A stretch of DNA of 64,000 nucleotides. Origin: Magnolia sinica (taxonomy: Eukaryota; Streptophyta; Magnoliopsida; Magnoliales; Magnoliaceae). The translations under genes were made by a program, and so were the position numbers. Of this stretch, positions 45,664 through 57,852 are shown piece by piece. The notes beneath the pieces are model-generated. The model ran no database searches and was not told where the DNA came from. It saw only the letters and a program-made list of their open reading frames with translations. The stretch is taken from contig NC_080583.1 in assembly GCF_029962835.1 (NCBI RefSeq), positions 68,309,158-68,373,157 of the forward strand, written 5' to 3'. Every line of letters begins with the position of its first letter. Within the stretch, counting starts at the first letter, position 1.

Positions 45664-48600
45664 CTAATAATGACTAAGATAAGATGGACCTTGTCCCAAC
45701 AATTGTGCCCCATTTTGCTGATCTCGGTGAATCCCAACCCCAAGATATAAGTCCCTCATTGCATGGATTTTCCCGGCGATATCTCTCATCTCCATCCGCT
45801 CATTTGAAAATTCTCTGGAACACGCGACTCCAATTTTGACTACAGAAGCCAAGCACTCTTGCATTTTACTTCTTGCAATGCGGTGTTGTTCTCCATTGTT
45901 TAGATCTTGAACTTCTTCTGAGAGTAGTCGTGGGTCAACAATATCCATCACCTGATCAGGTAAAGCCATCTCTCCAAATTGATGGAGGCTTAGACCATCT
46001 TTAAACATGTTATCAGTTGGTCTCTTTCCTGTGAACATCTCCAAAAGAAGAATACCGTAACTGTAGACATCTCCATGTGTAGACGCCTTTCTGCCCATTC
46101 CATACTCTGTCATTTACACATCTCAAATTTTCAAGATGTTAGGTTTCGTTACAACAATTACATAAAAATAGGGATTAGTACTTTTTGACATAAAAAAGTG
46201 AAAATTGTCACAAGCATAGGAAACAATTATCTTATTAATTTTAAACTTTTGAAGCATGAAGTAATCAAGTTATAACTAACAAATGAGTCCTACTACAAGC
46301 ATAACACTAGGAAAATTAAAAGCTTATGCAACTCAGCAAAAAACAATTAGTACTAATTGTTCATCCATTGGCCTTGCATGCGCAACCCTTCGATGCATTT
46401 AAATTTTAGATGAAATTTATCTTAACTAAAATTGAAAAAAAATAAAATAATAAAAAGAATCTTCCATCCTTCAATCCTTCATTCTTACTGAGAGTTTCTT
46501 TCGAGTTGCCATAGCGGTTGGTTTAGTCATGTTAATGGAAATATAAATTTTATAAATTGATTTATTTCGAAAGTTTTAGGGTGTGTTTGGTAGCCACTGA
46601 AAATGAGTTCATCTCCATTTAGTTAATCGTAACTATGAATTAGAGATTAATTATTTTGGTAGGGATTAAAAATAATCCTGGTAGCCAACAAGTTATATAA
46701 TCTCCAATGCCTAATCATTTTTAATTATTATGAGATGAACTCATTTTTCAGTGGCTACCTTTATGAGAAATGACTCACTACTCTCGTAGCATTAGCTTGC
46801 TGTCCTAATTATCCGTTAGGTGTTCTACCTATTTAATGGGCTATGGCAAAAAATCACATTGGTTGGATGATAGACCTGCCTATACGGTTTTTTTTTTTTT
46901 TTTTGAAAGGCTATTTCCATTAGAAAAGAGAATACTTACAACATCTGCTTTCGGGAAACCCAGGAAATTAAAAAAGACCTAGAAGAACCTATCATATGAC
47001 AGGAACGAAAAACCGAAAAAACGGGAAAACGACTAGAAGAACCTCACGGGGCTGCTCCGATAGAACCCAGCCCTACCTTGTCCAAGAAGAGCAACCCGCG
47101 AATACGATGAGGGAGATCAGCGAATCTGTTAAACGAGGTTGAGGACTGACCCTCTCTCCCTAGCCGGGCAAGGGCGTCAGCCGGGCCGTTTCCTTCTCTG
47201 AAAACATGCGCAAATTCGATGTGACCTCCGCTTTTCAGCAAATTAATCCGGTCCAACCAATAGCTCCCTTTCCAGCTCGGGTGGGATCGGCCCGTTTAGA
47301 AGTTTAACCGCCTGTATAGAGTCCGATTCGACGATGATCTGAGTGTAACCTCTAGCTAGGCTAATGGAGAGTCCCTCGAAGACAGCACGCAGCTCCGCAT
47401 AAGTGTTGGTGCCAACACCGTAGCCCGAAGAGAAAGCGCAGATGAAACAACCCACAGCATCCCTGCAGACCCCACCACCACCCGCTAAACCTGGGTTACC
47501 TCTCGAGGATCCGTCTACGTTAACCGTCTATAAGTGGACCTGCCTATAAACTGACGTCGTCTAATTTTGAGCCACTCATATTTGGAAGACATGGTGCGAT
47601 GGTTAGGATTGCTTGAAGAAAGTAATTAGATAGTACTATGACCGATCGAGGATGGACTTCGGTGTATAGATGGCCATTACTTTCTATTGTCACTATTTTT
47701 ACATAAATGATCTTGACTGTCCGTTTGATAGTCTATTAACCATGTGATTTTTACAGGGCATACCGTTAAATGTTCGCTTGACCTAATGGGTAGTTCAGAT
47801 TGATGAATTGGATTGCTTCCTTGGCTCAAATCAGCTAGAAGCATCATAGCTTATGGTTTGGGAGCACCGGATAATTTCTTATTTTGAATTCTTATGGTTG
47901 CAAATGTAACACAACAGTAGAAACTACACAAGCAACAGAAACAAGTGACAATTCAAGCTTCATATTTAAGAAATTTTGTAAGACATTTAAAAAAAAATGC
48001 AAGTACAATGAAAAAGCATGAAAATGTCACCTGGAGGAATATAGCCAATCGATCCCTTGATACCAGTTGAGCTGGTTTGATCTTGAGAGGTGTTACTGGC
48101 AGCAATAGAAAGGAACCTTGCTAATCCGAAATCACCCACATGGGCGCACATGTCATCGTCCAATAGAACATTGCTTGGTTTTAGATCGCGATGAACGATG
48201 GGTGTGGAGCAATGGTGGTGAAGATACTCCAATGCAGAGGCGACGTCAATGGCTATATCTAGCCTTTGAATAAAGTTCAAGCTCCTTGACTCATGCAGCC
48301 CATGTACATTTGGATGCAACCACTTCTCTAGATTCCCATTAGGCATGTACTCAAACACTAGAGCTTTGAAATCATTGCCTTGGAAATCAATGCTGGAGCA
48401 AGCAGTTATGATTTTAACTAGATTCCGATGCCGGATATTTCTCAAGGCTTCACATTCAGCGAGGAAACTCCTTGAAGCTGCTCGTTGTTGAAGATTGAGA
48501 ACTTTCACTGCAATGAGTGTTTCATCGCGATCTAGAATTCCTTTGTACACAGAGCCATAACTTCCCATGCCAATCAAATTGTCTGAAGAGAACCCACCAG

Positions 48601-50746
48601 TTGCTTTAAAGAGATCCCCATAAGAAACATTTAAAAGCCGGCCCTCCAAGAAAGACGTAGGCAAAGGCTCCTTCCTGGCTTTTCTTCTCGCCCGACAAAG
48701 AGTAACAAAGAGGAATGATAAAAGAATCAAACCTATAACCACACCAACCACAGAGAATATTACTATTAGAGTAATCGACCTTCCATGTTTCTGCGAAGCT
48801 TTCTTTGGGCATGCAGGCAGCTGTAATTGTGGGATACCTCCACAAAGCATCTTGTTTCCAAGGACTGAAAATGCACTCATATTTTTGAAAATCCCTTGAT
48901 GGGGGACTTCGCCATCGAGATCATTGTATGACAAATCCAAGAGCTCCAACACTGGAAGTTTCTCCAGATCTACTGGAATATGCCCGGACAAATTATTATG
49001 AGAAAGATCTAGCCATGTAAGATCTTTTGAGTTGTTCAAACCCATAGGAATGGCTCCTTGAAACAAGTTATTACTTAAATTAAGGTCTACCAGGCTCAGA
49101 ATATTGTGCAGCGAACTAGGAATTTCACCCATCAATTTGTTGTGAGCAGCCTTGAAATATTGAAGTTGATACAGGTTACCATCTTCCAACAGTAGAGATC
49201 CGACAAAAGAATTCTCAATTAGATTAACTCTAACCAGAGAAGGAATACTTAAAATTTCTTTGGGAATGGTACCATTAAGTTCATTTTTACCTAGGGATAA
49301 GAATTGAAGATGACGACATTTTCCAAGACTTGAAGGGATATTTCCCTGCAAACGATTGTCAAATAAAAGGAGTCGAACCAAGCGACTGATGTTGCCAATG
49401 GAGGAAGGGATTGGTCCCGAAAGCCTGTTCCGTTGCAAAAACAAGCCTTCCAAATTTTGAAGCTTCCCAACACTAAAAGGAATGGTACCCATTAAAGAGG
49501 TCGCAAATATAGTTAACCTATTTAAGTTGACGAGATTGCTAATATCTGTCGGGATAATTCCAGATATAGGGTTTTCTGCTAACTCTAGATCGATTAAGTG
49601 GGTAGAGAGATTGACGATGGTGGCAGGCAGTTTTCCTCTCAGCTGATTTGCATTCAGTATTAATCCTTTCAAATTGCTACAATTTGTCAAAGAAGTGATG
49701 AAACCCAAATCATCGTCTCCTTCTCCACTTCCAAGCTGATTTTCTGGTAAATTTAGGAAAGAAAGTTCCTGTAGTCTTCCCAAATTTTCAGGCACGGGTC
49801 CGCTAAAATAATTAGAATAAAAATCAATCTCAATGAGTCCTGATGCATTGGCTAATGAAACTGGTATTGGTCCTGTAAAGGCATTAACTCCAAGTAAAAT
49901 AATTTTGAGATTAGGAAGGGTGAGACCTAAATTGGGTGGAAGGTTTCCGTGAAGTTTGTTAACTGCCACAGAGATATGATCCATAGATGAGAGGTTGTAA
50001 AGCAATGGTGGAATCAGACCGGACAATTTATTGAAAGAGATTTGAAGAGATTTTAGCTTCACTAGCCATCCTAGCTCATCTGGGATGCTTCCTTCCAAAC
50101 TGTTCTGAAATAGAAAAAGAGAAACAAGAGACGAGAGATTCCCGAGTGATGGTGGGATGTTGCCGATAAGATTATTACGGCCAAGATTCAACCTCGTAAG
50201 CTTTGACAAATAGCTGAGAACGACGGGAATTCTCCCTTGGAGCTTATTTTGATATAAACTGAGGGATCTGAGTTCTGAACAGTTGAATAGGTCGTTGGGG
50301 ATTTCTCCTTGTAGCCCGTTATAGCTCAGATCGAGATCTTGAAGCCGGAAGAGCTTGCCGATTTCACGTGGGATTTCTCCTTGGAAGCTGTTGGTTGAGA
50401 GGTTGATAGTCCTGAGGAAGGTGAGGTTTGATATGTGAGGTGATATGGGCCCCACCAATCCATGGGACCCAAGATTTAAGGCGGTGACCCTTTGAGGATG
50501 GCGGCGACCGCATGTGACTCCTTTCCAGTTGCAGAAATGGAAGGAAGAATTCCATGAGCTGAGGAACTGGAGAGGATCGTTGGATATCAAATCCTTGAAT
50601 GAAATCAACGCCAGTCGGTCCGTCTCGTTTCTTAAGGCGGGGGACCCAATTCCTTTGCAGTTGATATATGGGAGAAGGAAGGGAAGGAGGAATAATGACC
50701 AAAATGCCCTTGGACGTAGAAATCCAAGCACCATCTTTCTTATCAT
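45664..50746 (-). CDS. LRR receptor-like kinase, subfamily XII type, two exons
   Basis: CDS joins 50746-48031 and 46106-45664 (minus), 1,052 residues. The donor CCAG|GTGAC and acceptor GACAG|AG restore the conserved kinase junction (YIPPEYGMG). Met at 50746 is chosen because a TATAAAT at 50850-50844 places transcription start downstream of the first in-frame ATG (50845). Layout: signal peptide (~1-30), LRRNT_2 cap with SFHFCNWKGVTC, about twenty LRRs (LxxLxLxxNxLxGxIP), transmembrane helix (~658-683), kinase with GMGSYGSV (from G726), AVKVL, HRDLKPSN (852-859) and DFGLARF. The single intron at this site and the At3g47570-like architecture fit LRR-XII (FLS2/EFR/XA21 relatives), plasma-membrane sensors of microbial patterns. 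Unusually it has HRD, not the HCD of that group. The ligand is unknown. Confidence 0.93.
46580..46760. mobile_element. hAT-like MITE in the receptor-kinase intron
   Basis: The left end gtgtgtttggtagccactga and following aaatgagttcatctcc are mirrored at the right by gagatgaactcatttttcag and tggctacc. This gives inverted repeats of about 30 bp around a short core that contains a second gtagcc pair. Length and the 'gtgtttggtagcc' terminus match common plant non-autonomous hAT elements. The outermost right bases have decayed. Confidence 0.75.
46885..47536 (-). mobile_element. 5'-truncated LINE with RNase H domain, 12-bp target duplication
   Basis: On the minus strand the insert encodes the end of an L1-type plant LINE. 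There is an RNase H domain with VDGSSRGNPG (Asp), YAELRAVFEGL (Glu), VESDS (Asp) and GNGPADALARLG (Asp), a stop, a 3' untranslated segment, and a poly-A tail (T-run at about 46888-46906). A frameshift near 47250 separates the two halves of the domain. The sequence GACCTGCCTATA occurs on both sides (46873-46884 and 47537-47548), a 12-bp target duplication. Reverse transcriptase and ORF1 are missing, the usual result of incomplete target-primed reverse transcription. Confidence 0.92.
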
Positions 50747-50843
50747 TTGGAAGGCTAAAGAAGAGGAAAAAAAAAAAAAAAACCAAGGAAACCAGAAAAA
50801 GGCCGGTGGGATCTGGTTGGAGATGGGGTTATAACCTTTCAAC

Positions 50844-50850
50844 ATTTATA
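50844..50850 (-). promoter_or_regulatory. TATA box of the receptor-kinase gene
   Basis: TATAAAT on the minus strand, about 98 bp upstream of the chosen start codon. It implies a leader of about 65-75 nt that includes the A/T homopolymer at 50769-50782. Confidence 0.5.
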
Positions 50851-51649
50851 AGAGATTTTTACCTTCAAAATTCCTGAAGGCGTGTTTGGCACGCAGAACT
50901 TGAACATATTGATCAATCACGTGATTGAATTAATTCATATACTTTGTGGGCCTTCTCCTCTCAGCATGATTTCTCATGTATTTAGAAATCTGCGTCATTT
51001 GTGGGCCCACGTTGATGCATGTGTTATCGACACCATCCATCCACAAGCGCCCTTTAAATGTGTCACTAGTCCTGCACACGAATACATACAGGTGGTGAGA
51101 TTCCTAAACTATGTGAAATTTGGTTCGCTGATTATAATTCCAATGTCCACCAAACAAGAGTAACGTAATATGATTTCTTTTTTTTTTTCAACGGGAGAAT
51201 TCAATATCAAAAATAGGATTTGATGATCAAAATATCCTGTACGTTTAGGCAAGTACTATAGGGGTAATCCTTGTATAATAACATTTAATGTAATGCAATA
51301 ACATATACCAACAACCCATCAAGGAATTGGATTTTACCAAATGGTGACTCCACTAACCAAGTGGCGCTTTTTAAGAGGACAAATTACATTATTATCACTT
51401 TTTTCTCGGCAAGAAACCGATTGATAGAAAGTTGTGGGGCCATGTGGTATATATCTTATCTAGCCCATACTTAAGATGCACGCCAACATTATTTTTAGAT
51501 AAATCAAAAATAGTGAATGCAATCACAAGAGATAGGTAAAAAGATTTATATGATTTAGTAATATGCCTATATCAATAGTGTAGCAACATATATATTTCTG
51601 ATTTACTAAAATAAGAGGTACAACAAATTATGTCTTAACATTCAAAAAT
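50851..51649. other. Intergenic upstream region of the receptor kinase
   Basis: A MITE-like start (gcgtgtttggcacgcagaac near 50880), a 'gtgggccc' element fragment (50945-51110) and a T-run near 51178-51188. No coding features are convincing. Confidence 0.5.
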
Positions 51650-52227
51650 TCTGAGAAGAAACTTTCAGGCTATGTGCAATGCGGATTATGATAGGAATGT
51701 AGATAACAAAATGTCAACTTTTGATTACTTGTTTGTATTAGTGGGTTGAACTATTAATTGGATGTCGAAGCTTTAGCCTATGGTTGCACTTTTCACAACT
51801 GAAGCTGAATATATGATGGTGATAAAAGCATTCAATGAAGCTAATTGGTTGAAGGGGATGATGAATGAGTTGAGATTTGTAGGAAGCCGTGCCTATGCAT
51901 TGTGATAACGAAAGCGCTATCAATTTGACAAAGAACTCGGTGTATTATTCTTATAATAAATACATTAATTTTTATCATCATTTTATCCACCAAATGTTAA
52001 AAGAAGGCGGTGTTATTCTTAAGAAGATCCACACTAGTGAGAATCTGATAGACATGCTTACAAATGTTGTTTTTACGGAGAAGTTTAAGTTTTACTTAAC
52101 TTTTTTGGGCTTGGCAAAGAAGTGATGAAGACGGAGTTTGCATGAGAAGCAATGATAATAGAGTTACTATTGAAGATTAGAGATAGCTTGAAGTAGTGGA
52201 GCTGGAAGTTGAAGTTACGGTGGAGAT
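51650..52227 (+). pseudogene. Ty1/copia polyprotein remnant (RNase H end)
   Basis: Degenerate RNase H of a copia polyprotein with stops and frameshifts: 'CNADYDRN', 'INWMSKL', TTEAEYMMVIKAFNEANWL near 51797-51856, then HCDNESAINLTKN at about 51895-51935 and KKIHTSENLIDMLTNVV at about 52020-52070, ending at TGA 52123-52125. These are the conserved copia RNase H motifs. Upstream gag, integrase and reverse transcriptase are absent. A purine-rich ggtggagat (52218-52227) directly precedes the LTR as polypurine tract. Confidence 0.88.
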
Positions 52228-52794
52228 TGTTAATCAAGTGGCTTCAATATGTTGCTAGAACAGAGTTTCGATTCGATCAATTGGGTATCAATTCGATCGA
52301 AATATTCCCGAAAATTCATGTTTGCTTACTGAATGTTTTGGGACATTGTTGATTCAATTGACAGAGGTGTCAATTCGATCAATGTTTTGTCGAGACCTGT
52401 CGATTTGATCCATAATGCACGCAAGTTTGCATTAGTGCGATTCCTGTCAATTTGATTGACAGTGTGCACAAGTTTGCTTAAGTGCGAATTTTGTTTCTGA
52501 CTAAATACGAAAGTGTATAAATACTCTTTGTAATCATAGTTAGGAGATGAAAGAGCTTAGCACAGAAAATGAATTTTGAAAGGGACCTAAACTTTGCCAT
52601 TTATAAATTATCCAATCTCTTGAAATTCTTCTTACATGGAGGATTAATAGTTGCTTTGTATTCTAAATTTTTTTCAGAAAAAGTTTTCCTAAAATATTTA
52701 TATTTTGTGGTTGCTTGCTCTTTTTTTTTTTAATTATATGTTTAATTCATTTTAAGATTACTTTGTGTATATTAAGAGATGCAGGAGCCCAACA
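52228..52794 (+). mobile_element. Ty1/copia 3' LTR
   Basis: Starts TGTTAATCAAG right after the polypurine tract and ends GGAGCCCAACA, giving TGTT/AACA inverted ends. It contains TATAAATA at 52516-52523, a plausible LTR promoter, and repeated 'tcaattcgatc' phrases. The 5' part of the element is missing. Confidence 0.75.
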
Positions 52795-54289
52795 TTCTTG
52801 CTGATAGGTTGAATCATTGCCTCCCAGTCATGTTGTGACCTGCCTGGTGTGAACGGCTTGCTTTTAAAAGTATTCTTTTCAATGCTATGAAATCGTTTAC
52901 AGATCTTAGACAGTGACAGTTACATTAATCCATTGATCTAGATTTTTCATTTGGTCCAATGCACGTTTCATGGTCAAGTCTCCACTGTCTAATGTATGAA
53001 ATTTATCCACACCGTTCATCCATTTTTTCATATTATTCTAAAATATCATCCCAAAAATAGAGAAGGTTCAAATCTCAAATGGGCCACACGGTGAGGATTA
53101 AATTCCTACCATTGAAAAATTATTAAGGACCACGGAAGTTTTGGATCAATACGATATTTGTTTTAACTTCAGGTGTATATGACCATATAAGGGGTTGGAT
53201 GAAAAATAAATGACACAGTGAGCCCTAATAAGGTTTCAACGGTGGTCTCCTTAGCACGGCTTCTTCTTATGCTGTGGTGCACTTGGCCTTGGTTCTATCT
53301 TATTTTTCCTCCGGTACGTTAAAATGATACGAAAAAAAGGGATGGACGGTGTGGGGTAAAAGTAATACATCACGGTGTACCCTCAGTGGCCCTCCGAGCC
53401 TACGCCCGTCCCTAGCTCCGAACATGCCGGGTAGTACCTAATCCGCGCGCCTCGTCGAGAAAACTGGTTGATCTGATCTCTTATTGGCTGTCCGTACGTG
53501 TGCATTGAATTTGTGCGTTCTTCCACTCCTCTCAACCATTCATTTGCCTTGTATATGTATACTCACACGTTAATTAGATCAGCCTGATCTTTTAGGAAAA
53601 ACGTGACTGGGTGGAACTCATCCGATGGGTCTTCCTATCATGCACACGTGTTCTCTTCACCATGTGTTATGCTTGTGGGGTCAACAGTGATATTTGTTAA
53701 AATCCACACTGTTCATCGGTTTTGCCACGTGACCTAAAATGAAGTAGATCCAAAACTCAAGTGAGCCACCGTAAGAAAATAGTTTTTTACTACTATATGC
53801 CTTATATGCCTTAGTGTTAAGCCACCTACCACACTCTGCCATTCCAAACTTACCCTACCAAATCATGACCCTTGTGTACGGACCATTTTTTATCGGACCA
53901 AAATGCCCTTACTTTATAAGGGGTATTCCTTTCACTCACGTACACCCAAAACACCCGCCGAACTCAGCGTAAACTTTCGTTCTTTTTTTTATTTCACCCT
54001 TGTTTTCTTGAAATCTCGGTTGAATCTCCATGTACAATCATTGTATTTTCATTGTACATCTCCGATATTCCGTCCAAAACATCTCCAATATTTCGTCCCA
54101 TTTTGGGTTACATTCGTTTCCTTAAACTGGATGCATCGATGAATGTGACATCAGATTGCACTGATACAACAGTTGTTGGAGATAAAGATGTTTTGTATCT
54201 GTACCATCCATCCATTTGGAGAGATTGTGCAACCCAATATTACAATGAAAATGACTAAACCTATTATATAATTGAACGAGCTTAGCATG
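52795..54289. other. Intergenic, short-element remnants
   Basis: Fragments of 'gtgggcc'-type elements up to about 53400 and again at 53600-53800. An open stretch at 53903-54258 has no recognisable domain; its end (DKDVLYLYHPSIWRDC) could be part of the decayed Mutator-like element, but I cannot show it. Confidence 0.4.
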
Positions 54290-54605
54290 ATACTCACTAA
54301 CCTAACATGAAATTGAATGAGGCGAACATGAAATTCACCGAGGCGAACTTGAAATTGATCGAGCCTAACATGAATTTCACCAAGGCTTGGTCAATTTCAT
54401 ATTTGCCTCGGTGAATTTCATGTTGGGTTTGGTCAATTTCATGTTAAGCTCGGTCAATATCATGTTGGGCTCGGTGAAATTCATTTTAGGCTCGGTCAAT
54501 TTCTTGTTAGGCTCAGTGAATTTCATGTTAGGCTCGGTCATTTTCAAGTTAGGCTCAGTCAATTTCATGTTAGGATCCGTCAATTTCAAATTGATATTTG
54601 CCTTG
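54290..54605. repeat. 21-bp repeat array A, internally inverted
   Basis: Units of 21 bp with consensus near ggtcaatttcatgttaggct. From 54290 to about 54384 they run in reverse orientation (gaggcgaacatgaaattcac); from about 54385 to 54600 they run forward, so the array folds on itself. The 21-bp period keeps all frames open and creates spurious 7-residue repeat proteins. The same family occurs at 58190-58413 and 60139-60387. Confidence 0.92.
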
Positions 54606-54835
54606 ATATCCTTTCTTTAAAGCTCTGTAGAAATTTTGCATGGTATGTTTACGTTTTTCTAATTTTATGTGGTGATCCAAACCGTTGATATGATAGATAT
54701 CACCACTGATAGCTCTATTTAAGATTGGAAAATGTCAACCATCAAATATATGGCCTTTTCCAGGTTTGAGCTATATTGTTGTTTTATCTCTCAATCAATC
54801 TTTTGTCTTCTGATATGGAGGCAGTGGGAGGCTCG

Positions 54836-55210
54836 ATGAATTTCACGCACTTCGCGGTCAATTTTACTCACTTTCATGTGAACTCCACTCACTTTGCGGT
54901 GAATTTCTCTCACTTCGCGGTGAATTTCTCTCACTTCGCGGTCAAGTCCAATCACTTTAGGGTTAATTTCTCTCACATCTCGGTCAAGTTCACTAACTTT
55001 ACGGTCAAGTTCACTTACTTCGCGATGAATTCCAATCACTTCGCGGTCAAGTTGACACACTTTGCCGTGAATTTCACTCACTTGACCGCGAAGTGATTGG
55101 ACTTTACTGCGAAGTGATTGAAATTCATTGCGAAGTGATTGGACTTGACCGCGAAGTGATTAAAATTCACCGCAAAGTGAGTGAACTTGACCGCGAAGTG
55201 AATTCATACC
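54836..55210. repeat. 21-bp repeat array B, internally inverted
   Basis: Units near cacttcgcggtgaatttctc run forward to about 55087, then reverse (ttgaccgcgaagtgattg) to about 55207, again a head-to-head arrangement. The unit keeps the aatttc and cggtc blocks and the 21-bp length of array A, but the middle differs. B therefore looks like a diverged version of A. Confidence 0.9.
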
Positions 55211-55370
55211 TGCAATTGATTGATTGAGAACTTTAAAAATTTGACTGATTGTCAGTCATATTTTTGACCTAGTATACTGGCAAATTTACTACTACTCGGT
55301 CAACTCCACCTTATACATGTGAATATTAAATGAGTTATATCTGATGTATCATTGTGTTTATTTTCAGAAA

Positions 55371-57852
55371 ATGACTTCGTTAATCATCCTATGCTTATAT
55401 GGTGGGGAGTTACTAAGCGAAAACAATCGATACACGTACAAGGGTGGAAACTCGAAAACTACTGTTGTGGGCATCGAGACTACATATGATGAGCTTCTAT
55501 ATAAAATGTACAGTATTGTGAAGAGTACGCTCGAGGATTATGATATTAAGTTGAAAGCATTGTACCCTTGCTCAAACCAATTAATCCCTCCGACTGTAAT
55601 TAAAGACGATGAAGATGTAAGAATGTTCTTGGCATCATAGTCGCAGCATCCGGATAAGTACACCCTTTATTCATTGAACAATGTAGCACATTAACAAGGC
55701 AATACTCGAAGACCCCGTGGCTTATAGTGGTGTTAAACATGATGCCCCAGCAGTTGGAAGTTTGGTTGAGGAACATAGCGTGAAATATCAATATATGGCA
55801 TCACCTTCACAAATTCCTCCAAGCAACACTCCACTACTCAATCCGGTTCAGACATCAAACTTCATTACTAGTCAAGTAAGCTTGGAAGTTGAGAGGAAAC
55901 TCAGAAGTGAATATACAGCATCACCTTCATGTACAAGAGTAGATTTTCCTTCATCATCCAACTCTAAATATGTATGGGGAAGCGACATTCCAATGCCCGA
56001 GCAGGCTCGAACATCGCACTTTATCATGTGAATATTAAATGGGGAAGCGACATTCCAATGCCCGAGCAGGCTAAGCCATTGTGCCTCTTGAGGATGATGC
56101 ATTCACTAATGCAGACCTACCACTGTACGAATAGCCACTAGATGAGCTGATTGATATAGCTATTAGCCAAACGTTTAAGGACAAGAGCTGGTGTTAGTAT
56201 GTTTTGAGCCAATTTACAATTTACAATAACTTTTCAATACAGGGTTTTGTACTCGTCACCCAAGAAATTCATTATGGTATGTTTCGAAGATAAGTGTGAA
56301 TGAAGGGTACACATATCTAGGGTGAATAATGCGAGGATATTCAAGATAAAGACTTACACGTCCATACATACATGTAGCATGTCATGAATGAAGAGTGATC
56401 ACCGGCAAGTAAGCATCAAGCTAGTCAATGAATTGGTTGTCAGCCGCATTAAGCAACGCCTAGGATTAAGGTTGAGGGACATTATCTTCACACCGCATGA
56501 GAAGTACAATATTCTTATTAGTTATAAGAAGGCATGGTGTACAAAGGAAATCACAATTGACTGTGTAATGGGGTCTTATGAAGACTCTTACAATGAACTC
56601 CTTATGTACTTGCATGAGCTGAGGAGGGCAAACCCGGGGACGGTGACTGTTGTGCTTGTTAATCCACAGACGAGCAGGTTCGAGAGATGTTTTGTTGTAC
56701 TTGAACAATGTGTTAGAAGTTTTCAAACATCTTCACGAAGGGTGACACGCATCAAAAAGGTAAGTACAAGGGTGTTCTGCTCATTGCTACAGCCTTGGAT
56801 GCATGGTAACAATCATATATTCCTTGTCGCTTTTGGTATCGGAGAATCAGATAATAGCAGCAGTTGGAACTGGTTCCTTACCCACCTAAACTGTACGTTA
56901 GGGGATCTACTTGGTCTTGTGATCATATCAGACCAACATAAAGATCTAATGAAAGAAGTTTCACAGGTCTTCCAAACAGCAATCCATGGTTACTGCGCAT
57001 ACCATAAATACCGAAACTTGGTGGACACATTTAACAACAAGTCATTAGAAATCTACTATTAGCGAGCTGTAAAGACTTATAGGAAGGCTAAATTCGAAAA
57101 GTTAATGCACGATATCGAACTTGCCAACCCCCAGCACATGCATGGCTAAGAGAAATAGGGTACGAGAGGTAGGCATCTTCACACTTCGTAGGAAAAAGAT
57201 TCAACTTGGTCACTACAAACATAATTGAGTGTGTTAATGCTTTATTCAAAGAAGCACGAGAATACCTCGTGACTACACTGATAGAGACGGTCAGATTTAA
57301 AATTCAAGATATGTTCTATAAGAGAAGAGAATCTGCTTCATCATTTATATATGGGACCGTTGACACCATGGGCTGAGAAACAATTAAAGGATCTCATACC
57401 GAAAGTGTGAAATGCTTGTTGTCATGTAATTTCCTATGATAAATACTATGTTGTGGGAGACTACAATGATATTGTCAAGCTCATGTGAGCTTTCCTGTAC
57501 ATGTCGCGAGTTTGATGTAAAAGGGTTCCCTTGTTTTCATGTTCTTTCAGCGTGTATAAACTAAATCTTCCTTATTATTCCTATTGCCCCTCGTTGTATA
57601 CGATGAAAAATTACTAGATCACATATGAAGATTCCGTGTACCTAGTATGTGACAAGAGCCAATGGAAAATATCACCTAAATTCAGGGAGTATTGTGCGAC
57701 AATTAAGCCCCCACAACAAAGGAGATCAGTTGGAAGACCGAAAAAGGCACGAATTCTTTCCCGAGGAGAGGAACAAAAGACAGTGAAATGTGAAAGATGC
57801 AAACAAACAGGGCATAATCATCAAAGTTGCAAATTTTCAATACCCCTGTAAT
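55371..57852 (+). pseudogene. Mutator-like (MuDR-type) transposase, decayed
   Basis: Domains in order. PB1-like N-terminus (SLIILCLYGGELL, 55374 on, after a TTTCAG acceptor). Linker with a 63-bp-spaced duplication (55977 and 56040). MuDR zinc and MULE transposase region (56388-57062; AFGIGESDNSSSWNWFLTHL and VIISDQHKDL). The distal catalytic Glu segment TTNIIECVNALFKEARE near 57210-57260. SWIM finger CTCREF...CFH near 57495-57545. CCHC knuckle CERCKQTGHNHQSC near 57789-57830, end of frame at TAA 57849-57851. The first catalytic Asp region (DGT...KGKYKG type) is present only in a shifted frame near 56740-56800. Multiple stops and frameshifts make it inactive. The enzyme would cut and move Mutator-type elements. 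Confidence 0.92.

Larger units (their letters stand above)
46107..48030 (-). other. Intron of the receptor-kinase gene
   Basis: A 1,924-nt intron at the conserved position in the kinase activation segment. It contains a hairpin MITE (46580-46760) and a 5'-truncated LINE (46885-47536), which together make up much of its length. Confidence 0.9.

Noticed and set aside
50746..50845. The ATG at 50845 as the receptor-kinase start
   Set aside because: It overlaps the likely TATA box, and the added residues would precede an already complete signal peptide.
50364..50877. Open frames opposite and beside the receptor-kinase N-terminus
   Set aside because: Shadows of the kinase coding sequence and of the A/T run in its leader.
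54377..55096. Repeat proteins of 7-residue units on both strands (also 58156-58416 and 60227-60409)
   Set aside because: The 21-bp repeat keeps frames open on both strands. The sequence is a DNA array, not a protein gene.
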